Source: Cubamyces lactineus (lineage: Eukaryota > Basidiomycota > Agaricomycetes > Polyporales > Polyporaceae). Taken from it: a stretch of 64,000 nucleotides of DNA. Position 1 is the first letter of the stretch, and each line of letters opens with the position of its first letter. A program made the translations under genes and the position numbers. Below, piece after piece: positions 34,598-43,145 of the stretch. The notes under the pieces are model-generated. The model searched no databases. It worked only from the letters and a program-made list of their open reading frames with translations, and was not told the DNA's origin. The DNA lies in the NCBI GenBank assembly GCA_022376465.1, contig JACDTU010000027.1, positions 186,001-250,000 on the forward strand. Reading direction: 5' to 3'.

Positions 34598-35632
34598 ATG
34601 GGCCGCCCCCTCTATAGCACCCAAGTCGCCGACGACAATGCAAGCGACCAGGAAAACCAACAGCCACTACCCATTCCTCCCCCACTCGCCAGACGCCTCT
34701 CGTCGCCTCCACCGGAATACACCTCTAGGTCACCATCACCCGCCTCCTCGACGTCGGACCTCAGCACGGTTGGTGTCGAAGACTCTCATCTGGTAGACCA
34801 CTCCCGGCACCCCGACGTCAACCAGTTGCTCCGTGCACTCCTCACCAACCCTATCCCAGTCGTCAATGCCACCGAGCGAGGCTTGCAGTACTTCCTTAGA
34901 GAGTATCGATGCCTCTACAACGAACAACGGGAACTGGACGCACTGGAAGGGAACCTTGTTGACGCAGCTGACATCGCAGAGGACGCTCTAGACGCTCTTC
35001 ATGAGGCGTTTGGTGAAGAAGAGGAGCAACGGCAAGTCTCGGACTACGACATCGCAGAACGGCAGGCGCGCGCCCTCGAAAACGTCGGGCACCATGCCCA
35101 CGAGTTACGGAGGTTGGCAAGACACTCTTTGAACACCACTCGACGGCTCGCCTGGACCACACGCACGTGGAGGAACTTCCTCATACAAACATTTGAACTC
35201 CCCGCATTCCGTGCAAGGATGGCGCCACTGGCCTCGGTCATCAACGACGCGGCCCCGCCTCCCGGAGAACTCCCAGCTGCGGCAAGAAGAGTGCCTGGCG
35301 AAGCCCGACGCCAAGGGACCTATCTGCCCTTGTTCCACACCAGAGTCTCCGCAGGAAGCCGCCGGCCCCGTGATCCATCCCCCGACGAGCGTAACGTAAG
35401 AGCTCGAAGAGACACCTCGCCCGCCCCAATGGACGCTTCGCCAGCCCGACCTGAGTCCCCGCCGTCCCTCCACCCTATTGGCCGCAGCTGCCTAGTCTGT
35501 GGGTCGCCCGATCACGAGTACCTGCGGTGCAGAGACTGGCGATGTGTCTGGTGTCGCGCCACCGCTCCTGGCCATCACCCGTGGGAGTGCCCTCTGCGCC
35601 CAGAAGACATGGACGAGTGGTTTACGAGTTGA
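34598..35632 (+). CDS. Element A ORF-Z: 344-aa cysteine-rich protein
   Basis: Starts one base after the ORF-Y stop (TAGAATG). The N-terminal 60 residues are disordered and Pro/Ser-rich. A central helical region follows (about 70-220; LREYRCLYNEQRELDALEGN), then an Arg/Pro/Ser linker, and a C-terminal double zinc-knuckle-like cluster: CLVCGSPDHEYLRCRDW, then CVWCRATAPGHHPWEC. The cluster suggests nucleic-acid binding. It is intact and ends 49 bp before the 3' LTR. Not a known gypsy product to my knowledge. Confidence 0.7.
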   Translation: MGRPLYSTQVADDNASDQENQQPLPIPPPLARRLSSPPPEYTSRSPSPASSTSDLSTVGVEDSHLVDHSRHPDVNQLLRALLTNPIPVVNATERGLQYFLREYRCLYNEQRELDALEGNLVDAADIAEDALDALHEAFGEEEEQRQVSDYDIAERQARALENVGHHAHELRRLARHSLNTTRRLAWTTRTWRNFLIQTFELPAFRARMAPLASVINDAAPPPGELPAAARRVPGEARRQGTYLPLFHTRVSAGSRRPRDPSPDERNVRARRDTSPAPMDASPARPESPPSLHPIGRSCLVCGSPDHEYLRCRDWRCVWCRATAPGHHPWECPLRPEDMDEWFTS

Positions 35633-35681
35633 GCTAGATATTCCGCTGATGGAACAGCGTAGAAGCATACGAAGGGGGTAA

Positions 35682-36098
35682 TGTTACGACGCTCAGTACG
35701 TCACGGTCACCCAGTTTCCTTTTCCTCTCTCTCCCTCGTGTCTCCGTTATGCCACGTCATCCTTTCCCATGCCACGTCACCCTTTCCCACCGGTTCACAC
35801 GGCTGTTGTATTACTACCCTATCACCTTCCGCCACGTCATCGCCACATCATCTGTATTCCCAGCCCTGACTCTACGTAGTTATACTGGACTCTCACGGTA
35901 CGTGGCGCCTACGTGGCGCTGACGTGTCCATGTCTCTCTTCCTGTATTTAAGACCAGAGGATCCACTCGGGATCCTCAGCTCGACCTGGTTATCCATTGC
36001 CTATTCCTCTGAACCTCTACTCGACTCGAACTACTGGAGACCTCTGGTCCGATCCCTAGGACGTCGCTTGCTGTGACCGATCTAGGCTCGTCGTAACA
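35682..36098 (+). repeat. 3' LTR of element A
   Basis: Same 417 bp as the 5' LTR by eye; preceded by the purine tract GAAGGGGGTAA. Confidence 0.93.
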
Positions 36099-36630
36099 AT
36101 TTGTTCAATGAAAGCGAGTTGACGAGCAAGTCGAGTTCGTGATTCACAAAGAGACTGAAAGCTGAGGGTCTCTCTGTGGTGTTGTCTCTTATATACATGT
36201 ACAGAGCCCAAAGAGAGGAATGTTCTAGCATATTCAAGGACTTTCTGGTATGTCATAGTCAGTGCTAGTTGAACCTAGTACCACTATGGCAGTGCTGCTG
36301 TGCACTGCAGGTGGCTGCGCAGAAGCGACTGTGCACCCCTAAATAGTAAGTATAGAGTAAGTGCTAGAAAGTCCTAGCTAAGACAAGAATGTTCCTGTCC
36401 AAAAGAACCATAGCTACAATCCTAGAGTCTGCCATATCTGTATAATACAGAGAACGTAGCACAAGTCCATAACAAATCATAAAGTCCGTAAACCACTATT
36501 GTACAATCATAACATCAGCTCCCCTCTGCTGAAGGTCATCCTCGACCTTAGAGATCCAATATAGCATTAGGGTTTCTCTCAACAACCTCTGGGCGATAAA
36601 CGCTTTGTTACCCACCACCTGAATATGGTC

Positions 36631-37725
36631 TCACAGCGTACACTCCGGTGTCAACATACCTATAGCTTGGCGGTAAGTTGTCGGAATGTGTTCTGCTTCG
36701 ACCTTGAAGGTAGGAAAATTCCCCCTTCGAGCGATGACATCGTCGATAAGAAGAGAAGCTGCCTTGGTTGTCTTAACTGAAGCCTCCGGCCACCGAAGAT
36801 GGTAGAAAGCCATGATTTGGGTGACTGAAGTGCCGAAGTGTTCGTTAGGGACCATGAAGATGTTGCCATTGTAATTGATGTAACCAAGTAGATCTTCTCT
36901 GGTTCCTCGAAAGAAAATGCATCGTCCATGAGGACCCTCGACATTCTTGAGGAGAGTCGTCAGAGGAGGGGGAGGAGGAGAGGGAGCCCTAACAGCAACC
37001 TTTGAGGGCATCATGGAACTCCTCTTCCAAAAGTTCATCGACGGTGCTGAGCTCAAGATGATCAAGCTCCGGGAGTAAGTCGAAAGACTCGACCTCAGAG
37101 CAAGGTGAGTCGGAACAAGAAGAGACAAGGGAGGGAGTGGACTCCTCAACCGGAGTCAGACCCCACTTGATAGCCTCCTCCTTAGGGTCGGGGGTGGAGA
37201 CCTTCCAAGGGTGTGTCGAGGGAGTGGACCATCCTCCAGAGTGCTCCTCATCCTTGTCTTCATCCTCATCCAAGGAATCCGCTCCAAAAGGCTTCTGGTA
37301 GTCGTCAAGACGCATAGGCCAGAAAACATGTCCTCAGTTCTGGGTACTATGCTGGTTGCGAAGCGGCATGACATCCGAGAGAATGAGAGAACCCCTGTGA
37401 TTTGGGGGTTAGCAAGCATAGACATGACTTTCTCTGCCGCATGGATCACCACTTGGTAGGCCTTGCTCATGACCTGAACTACCTTTTTCTCGAACTTGGG
37501 CACTGGCGTTCTCTTGTTGTACTTGAGGAGAACAGCATATGAGGGAGTAGCCCTAGTCAGAGCGCGGTAGACATCAATGAGGTCCTTGACCTCAGGGAGA
37601 TGGGAGACCCTAGCCTCGACATGGCTGTAGAGGTTGGGATGGACGATAACCCAGCCAGTACGATCAGCGAGGGTACCTTCATCGTGAATAGAGACCATGT
37701 GTTGGGAAAGATGATTGTAGAACAC
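36631..37725 (-). pseudogene. Element B internal ORFs, unknown retroelement protein
   Basis: Three overlapping minus-strand open stretches (37,725-37,156; 37,315-36,989; 37,149-36,631) read as one protein split by frame changes or introns. Visible features are a basic helical N-terminal part (KFEKKVVQVMSKAYQVV), an acidic Ser/Pro-rich middle (SCSDSPCSEVESFDLL) and a C-terminal part with GPHGRCIFFRGTREDLLGYI. No protease, RT or integrase motif. It resembles the cargo of a non-autonomous LTR element; I do not recognise the family. Confidence 0.4.
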
Positions 37726-37756
37726 TGTTCGCCATTCACAAATGAAGTTGGGGGGA

Positions 37757-38287
37757 TGTTACGCTTTCGAGGCTGACTCTTAAACTATCAAGCCTTAAGA
37801 CGTCAATGAATAGAGAGCTTGTATCTATTCGATTACTAGCCCTAGCTTGTCGAAGATAAGCGCGTAGTAATTTGTTCAGTGAAAGCGAGTTTAACGAGCA
37901 ATCTGAGTTTGTATTTCGCGAAGAGACTGAAAGCTGAGGGTCGCTCTGTGGCGTCGCCTCTTATATACATGTACAGAGAGTAAAGAGAGGAATGTTCTAG
38001 CGTATTCAAGGACTTTCTGGTATGTCGTAGTCAGTGCTAGATGAACCTAGTACCACTGTGGCAGTGCTGCTGTGCACTGCGGGCGGCTGCGCAGAAGCGA
38101 CTGTGCATCCCTATATGGTAAGTGTAGAGTAAGTGCTAGAAAGTCCTAGCTGAGACGAGAACATTCCTGGACTAAAGAACCATAGCTACAGTCCTAGAGT
38201 CCGCCATATTTGTATCGTACAGGGAACGAAGCACAAGTCCATAACAAATCGTAAAGTTCATGACCCACCAATTGTACGTTTGTAACA
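37757..38287. repeat. Right LTR of element B (531 bp)
   Basis: TGTTACGCTTTCGAGGC...GTTTGTAACA. It aligns along its length with the split left LTR; most differences are C/T or G/A at CpG. A TATATACA stretch lies near 37,972. Confidence 0.85.
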
Positions 38288-38426
38288 GGGGACGTGGAAT
38301 ACTGCACCATGAGCTGTGATTAAAGCAGTGGTCGGTGAGACAAGTCTGAGTGTAGACCATAGTGAAGTTGTGAAAATTGTTGAGAAAAGTTGTGAAAATA
38401 TTTGGGAGGGGAGTGCATTGAATCTT

Positions 38427-38660
38427 TCACTGCAACTTGTGCCTCTTCTTACAGTTACGCAGGACCGTTTGCACATTCTTGGGATGCTTTTCTGGCTCCC
38501 AAGAATTTTCCGACACAGGCCAACCCTTCCAAGCCACAAGATACTGCTTTTGGGTACCTCTAGTGCAGTGACTTAGGATCGCCTCTGCCTCCCATTTTTC
38601 CCCTTCAGTTGACTTGGGTTGGAGCTGGTGGAGGTTGGTGAAGTGTCAAACCCACCCGTA
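38427..38660 (-). pseudogene. Gypsy pol relic: chromodomain C-terminus
   Basis: Read on minus: EGEKWEAEAILSHCTRG, then QYLVAWKGWPVSENSWEPEK, then a basic tail ending in TGA (38,427-38,429). This is the end of a chromovirus pol in opposite orientation to elements A and D. Nothing upstream of about 38,660 was recognised as the rest of pol. Confidence 0.85.
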
Positions 38661-38934
38661 AGGGAAGGATACTATCCAGGCCGAGAGCCTTTGTAGGTCG
38701 AGGCCTGCTGGCAGGGGAGAGGGGAAAGGACACGGAGGAGAGGGGAGGTTGGAGTTAGGTGCCATGTGACTGGTGCAAACCGTAGTAAAGCCTAGGACCA
38801 AAGGGAGTGGGTAGAGGGGGTTGGCTGGCCTTTGTGAAGGATGCGACGCTGGGCAAGAGTGCGGGGAAAGGGTTTGTGTATATGCTGGGGGGGGAGAAGG
38901 AAGGAAGGGGATGAGGGGAGAGGAGCGCGGGCTG
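38661..38934. other. Unassigned purine-rich DNA
   Basis: G/A-rich on plus (many GGGGAGAGG-like runs). No ORF or repeat family recognised. Confidence 0.35.
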
Positions 38935-39640
38935 TTGATTTCACAGATTTTGCAGAGTTTCGCAGATTTTCACAACATGCCATTTCACAAACTTTTCGCG
39001 GAGTCTGTCCTCATGGCTTTGCACCATTTCGCAGCCAAGTGGTTTCGCAGATTTTCGCAAGGTCGTCGCGAGAGTTTGCAGTTTGCAGTTTGCAGTTTGC
39101 AGATTTCGCAAGAGTTCGCAAGTTCGCAGATTTCGCAGGTCATAAATATCACAAGTGAGAGACCGTAAGGGTATGGGGGGGAAGGGAATCTGTATTGTCC
39201 GACCTCACAAAGGGTACAGAGATGGGAGAGGATGGGAGAGGATGTTGCAGGTTTGCTGGATGGAAAGGGAAGGAGGGGAGCACTGCTAGCCTTGCAATTT
39301 ACAGGTTTCGCGAATTCACAGACTTCGCAATTGCAAGCTTTGCAGGTTCGTGGTTGGCAGGTTCGTGGTTGGCAGGTTCGTGGTTGGCAGGTTCGCAGCA
39401 GTCGCAGAGTATATGAAGGAAAGGAGGGGAACGCAGCTAGCTTTTACACAAACAACTCCCACAATCCTGCAGACGTAGCACTCGCAACTTCACACTCTGA
39501 ACTCGCCGGGTTTCGCGGGTTTCGCAGGGTTTGGAGGTTCACTGTCTTCGCAGTTCGCAGTTTGCAGTTTCACAGAATACGCTAGGTCTGCAGTCGCAGG
39601 GTTCGCAGTCGCAGGCAAAAGATTTATAAGGTGTCAAGTT
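38935..39640 (+). repeat. Degenerate TTCGCAG-type low-complexity repeat
   Basis: Variants of TTCGCAG, TTTGCAG and TTCGCAAG recur dozens of times, including a TTTGCAG run near 39,073-39,101 and a perfect triple of the 15-mer GTTCGTGGTTGGCAG at 39,346-39,390. No coding sense on either strand. Confidence 0.75.
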
Positions 39641-40759
39641 ATAGATTAGCAGAGGACGTGTTTACAGAAGAAGGATTGCAGCTGAAAGACTCTAGCAGTA
39701 GTGAAGGGGAGTAGGCATGTGTGGTATGGTGGGGGAAGGGACGAAGTTCTCTGTCTGCCAGTCCCAGGAGGGAGGAGCATATGGTACTCGACTCTGGAGG
39801 GGGGAGATGCTGTGCTACAGTCCATCAGGTCTTGGCGAGGCTGCCTGGCCTTGTCGCGAGGCCCGGCTCGCCGCGTGGCCTCTCCGCAGCCTCCTATAGG
39901 CTCTGCTCTACCTCTTGCGCCATATGGCGCCATCCCGCATTGTTTCCGTCGGCCAATACAGTCCGTAGCTGGGCACAACAGATCCGCGAGGGCAGGGGGA
40001 GGGGAGTGGAGATCCACAGGAGTCCAAGAGCGCAGGCGCGAGCGCTCCAGGTGTGTGCAAAGGGTCCTGCGGACGTGCAAAGAGTTGCGCGAGGTCGCAA
40101 CTGGCAAAGGTGTAGATAAGACTGCCACGGAAAGGAGGGGAGACACCGCAGCCATAGCCCTCTGCTCTGACTCTGGACCGGCACCATGCGCATCACCGCG
40201 TGAGTGCACCGAGTGCACCGCGAGGCTAGCAACTGTGCCACTCTCTAGCACATCCCTGTCGGCTTGAGGGTGGCTCGCAAATGATGTAGCGCCATCTTCG
40301 CTGACTTTCGCTGGCTTGCTATAGCCTGTCAAGGAGGGTAGGCAGCTCGCAAGTGATGCAGAGTGTTCACGGGAGAGGTGGTGGCTTCGCAGGAGGAGCA
40401 GTGTCTTTGCGGGAGGAGTAGTGTGCTCGCAAGGGAATAGGATGTGTTCGCGTGATGCGCCAGACCAGGATGGAAGAGAGATGCAAAGGGGAAGTCACTG
40501 AGGGGAGTTGCAGAGTCGCATGGGAGGGAGCAGGGGCTTCGCCAGACAGTACATTAGAGGGAGAGCCTTTGCGCAAGGGCTGCTAGCACAAGAGGCAGCT
40601 GGAGGGCGCAGTTAGCGGAGGTGCAAGTTTGTTCTTCTGAGCCTAGGCAGGCAACATGCGCATCACCGCATGCCCTTATCACAAGGTTGCCTCACTGCGC
40701 GGCCTCTCCACGACCTCCTATAGGCTCTGTGCTATCTCTTGCGCCATATAGCACCATTC
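39641..40759. repeat. Diverged duplicated segment flanking element C
   Basis: Two related copies of a block are present: about 39,860-39,990 (GGCCTCTCCGCAGCCTCC...GCGCCATATGGCGCCAT) and about 40,690-40,759 (GGCCTCTCCACGACCTCC...GCGCCATATAGCACCATTC). The second is cut by element C and resumes at 55,805. The block looks like part of an unclassified repeat; I see no gene. Confidence 0.6.
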
Positions 40760-40951
40760 TGTTGAACTTCCAGGTTATCGGCTGTGCCGGACCGGGAATG
40801 TGGACCTTGTGGCTGTGGCGCCTACAACGCGCACAGCATGGACTTTATTCCTTTTATGGACTGCTCAGTGTACGTACTGTAGTTGGACATTCTTTCATTC
40901 CCTCCATCTTTCCGTTGTGTTCTACACTGCTACGGATCCTTCCAGAGGGTT
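40760..40951 (+). repeat. Element C 5' LTR, first part
   Basis: TGTTGAACTTCCAGG... up to the GGGTT target site of element D. The rest is at 49,269-49,616. Confidence 0.9.
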
Positions 40952-41644
40952 TGTTACGCTCCGTGCTGTAACCCCGAAGCCCGATCCCCGAACCCCCGTA
41001 CCCCGCTCCTTACTCCGCGTTACGTACTCCGTTCCTCCGTACTCCGCTCTTCCGTACCCCGTACCCCCGACTCCGTTCTCCGTACTCCGCACTTCGTACT
41101 CCGTACTTCGGACTTCCCCCGACCCCATGACTTACATGTCTCAGATAACCCCTCATGGCGCTACCTACATGAGGCTTTTGCTTACTGAGCTATCTACGTT
41201 ATCTTACCCTTGGCAAGTTACTTCGTACTTTCGTTCTACTCCTTCCTATCACGTACATCTCTTATTGTTTCTATCGGGTTTCTGACTTAGTATAAATACT
41301 GCCCCGGAATGTAGTAGCTACTCAGTTCGGAAATCTCGTTATACCCATTACAGGTTCAACTCGTAGTCCTACACTCAACCCCGACCCTCTAGTCCGACCA
41401 ACCTTCGTTCCCTTCCTACCAACCCCTTCAACCCAACCCCGTTCCCAAGTCCGACCTTCGTCCCGTCAAGTCCGTACTCCGAAGTCCGCAAATAGAGGAC
41501 ACCGAGTCGGAACCCGTGCGTTACTAATAGTTTCGCGAAAGTCCTCACCCCAGTGCTAGTCCGACCTCCGGTCGTACTCCGACCCCGAACTCCGTCCAAG
41601 TCCCGACCACCGGAGTTGTACCCCCGGACGGCACGGTCCTAACA
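40952..41644 (+). repeat. 5' LTR of element D (693 bp)
   Basis: TGTTACGCTCCGTGC...GGTCCTAACA. By hand count about 17 CCG triplets lie in 40,970-41,125, nearly all on one strand, many as CCG-N4-CCG (CCGTACTCCG). Confidence 0.95.
41291..41298 (+). promoter_or_regulatory. TATA box of element D LTR
   Basis: TATAAATA, 33 bp before AGTTCGGAAAT (41,324-41,334), which matches the primer-binding site in complement. The RNA 5' end is predicted at about 41,323. Confidence 0.7.
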
Positions 41645-41646
41645 GT

Positions 41647-41657
41647 ATTTCCGAACT
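41647..41657 (+). other. Self-primer binding site of element D
   Basis: ATTTCCGAACT, two bases after the LTR end, is the exact 11-nt reverse complement of AGTTCGGAAAT at 41,324-41,334, just where the transcript should begin. Confidence 0.75.
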
Positions 41658-41675
41658 CACCGGGTTTCACTCAAT

Positions 41676-43145
41676 ATGTCCACTCGAACCGTAGTCCGCA
41701 CTCAGACGCAATCTCGCGCCCTAGAGCAAGAAGACCCCGCCGAGAACTGGAGTGGCTGGACAGCTCGCCGAGGCGACTCAGCGACGCAAGAAGAAGCTAC
41801 TCCGAGCCGCCGCGGGCAGTTCGCTCGAACAATCGTCGAAGCGTCCTCCGATGGGGACGACGAAGGTGACCCGCCTCAGCCTCTGGTCATCTCTACCGCG
41901 ACTGCCTCGCAGGTACCCCGCGAGCCATCTCCGGGGAACCCGTTCTCCGAGGGTCAGCCTTCAGGTCCGAGCCGCGGGCCTCCAGGTCCGCCTAGTCCTC
42001 CAGGTCCGCCGGGCCCTCCAGGACCGCCAGGTCCTCCGGACAACGACCCACAAGGGCCGGGAGACGACGACACTAGCTCAAGCTCGGACTCCTCCGACTC
42101 CGAAGACCGGGTTCAGTCGCAACTAGCGACCGCGATCTCTCTCATCGCGCGTACCCTCGAACGTACTACCGCTCCAACTCCGGCGGTTACCCAACCTTCG
42201 AACAACGAGCGGCACAACGTCCGCGAGCCGGACCAGTTCGACGGGTCCGACCCCAACAAACTCCGGTCTTTCTTCACGCAGTTGGAACTTGTCTTCAAGG
42301 CCCGACCCCGAACCTTCGACTCCGATGAGAAGAAGGTGACCTACGCCATCTCCTTCCTCAAGGGCACCGCGCTACAGTGGTTCGAGCCCTACCTCCTCGA
42401 AGGCGACTCGGACAACCCCCCCATCTTCCTTACATCCTACGACCACTTCCAGGAGGAACTCCGAGTGAACTTCGGTCCTTACGACGCCTCCGGAGCTGCG
42501 GAGCATGAGCTGATGAACCTCCGGATGGGCGACAACCAGCGGATAGCTAAGTACATCACTCAGTTCACCCGCCTCGCTACTCAAGTCCGTTGGGGTAATG
42601 CTCCGCTCCGGTACCGGTTCTACGACGGACTTCCGAACCGTCTCAAGGACCGCATCTCCGAGGTCGGCAAGCCCGAGACCCTGGTGGCCCTTCGCGACCT
42701 CGCGCAGTCGATCGACAACCGCTACTGGGAGCGCAAGGCCGAGGTCTCGCGCGAGTCCGGACCTTCGAAGTCCGGTAACAAGTCGACCTCCGACTCCAAG
42801 TCCTCCAACTCCGGCAACAAGTCCGGAGGTAACAACTCCGGACAGGCCTCCTCGTCTACCCCGTCCAAGTCCGGCAATTCCGGTACTTCGTCGAAGTCTC
42901 CTAAGACTCCGAAGACCCCGGCCAAGACGTACACCGACAAGCTCGGTAAGGACGGAAAACTCACCCCCGAGGAGCGTCAACGCCGTTTCGCCAACAATCT
43001 CTGTCTCTTCTGCGGTGGAGCTGGTCATACCGCGAGTGCTTGTCCGAAGAAGACCTCGTCCGCGACTAAGGGTCGCGCCGCTCAAGCCAACCCCGCTCCC
43101 GCTGCGCCCGCTCCGGCTGCAGCCCCGAAGGAGACAAAAAATTAG
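41676..43145 (+). CDS. gag: Element D gag
   Basis: 489 aa; ATG 31 bp after the LTR. N-terminal disordered part with a collagen-like Gly-Pro-Pro run (about residues 105-130), the gag core (about 170-330: REPDQFDGSDPNKLRSFFTQ, AEHELMNLRMGDNQRIAKYI), a Ser/Lys-rich linker and a zinc knuckle CLFCGGAGHTASAC (about residue 447). Ends ACA AAA AAT TAG; the A_AAA_AAT heptamer sits directly before the stop. Confidence 0.93.
   Translation: MSTRTVVRTQTQSRALEQEDPAENWSGWTARRGDSATQEEATPSRRGQFARTIVEASSDGDDEGDPPQPLVISTATASQVPREPSPGNPFSEGQPSGPSRGPPGPPSPPGPPGPPGPPGPPDNDPQGPGDDDTSSSSDSSDSEDRVQSQLATAISLIARTLERTTAPTPAVTQPSNNERHNVREPDQFDGSDPNKLRSFFTQLELVFKARPRTFDSDEKKVTYAISFLKGTALQWFEPYLLEGDSDNPPIFLTSYDHFQEELRVNFGPYDASGAAEHELMNLRMGDNQRIAKYITQFTRLATQVRWGNAPLRYRFYDGLPNRLKDRISEVGKPETLVALRDLAQSIDNRYWERKAEVSRESGPSKSGNKSTSDSKSSNSGNKSGGNNSGQASSSTPSKSGNSGTSSKSPKTPKTPAKTYTDKLGKDGKLTPEERQRRFANNLCLFCGGAGHTASACPKKTSSATKGRAAQANPAPAAPAPAAAPKETKN
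43136..43142 (+). other. -1 frameshift heptamer A_AAA_AAT, element D
   Basis: Six A and one T in the gag frame followed by TAG (43,143-43,145). A -1 slip leads into the pol frame, open from here to 46,867. Confidence 0.65.

Larger units (their letters stand above)
28442..36098 (+). mobile_element. Element A: full-length Ty3/gypsy chromovirus
   Basis: 7,657 bp, two 417-bp LTRs that look identical, TSD ATTTG (28,437-28,441 and 36,099-36,103). Order: LTR, self-primer PBS, gag, -1 frameshift, PR, in-frame TGA, RT-RH-IN-chromodomain, three extra small ORFs, PPT (GAAGGGGGTAA), LTR. The near-identity of the LTRs indicates a recent insertion. Confidence 0.93.
28324..38287. mobile_element. Element B: old LTR retroelement, interrupted by element A
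   Basis: Left LTR = 28,324-28,441 continued at 36,099-36,514; right LTR = 37,757-38,287. Both begin TGTTAC and end TAACA and are about 530 bp. Element A sits in the left LTR with a 5-bp duplication ATTTG. The internal part (36,515-37,756) is only 1.2 kb, with no RT, protease or integrase, so B is non-autonomous or internally deleted. Orientation is uncertain: GGGGGGA precedes the right LTR, a plus-strand PPT, while the internal open frames are on minus. No matching target duplication is seen at its outer ends (CATTC on the left, GGGGA on the right). Confidence 0.75.

Noticed and set aside
36515..37756. Coding for a full LTR element inside B
   Set aside because: No protease, RT, RNase H or integrase motif in any frame; only unknown minus-strand fragments.
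39346..39390. CRISPR-like array
   Set aside because: Repeats are head-to-tail without spacers, in a eukaryotic genome; a simple tandem repeat.
40922..41599. Antisense ORFs within the element D LTRs
   Set aside because: They occur identically in both LTRs, have simple RSTEYEV-type repeats and are explained by the CCG/TACTCCG array.
42000..42060. Collagen-like protein
   Set aside because: The Gly-Pro-Pro run is a low-complexity part of the element D gag, a common feature of disordered gag N-termini.
42372..43085. Antisense open stretch opposite element D gag
   Set aside because: Gly/Val/Leu-rich shadow of GC-rich coding, no intron signals or motif, unlike the antisense gene at 46,975-48,368.
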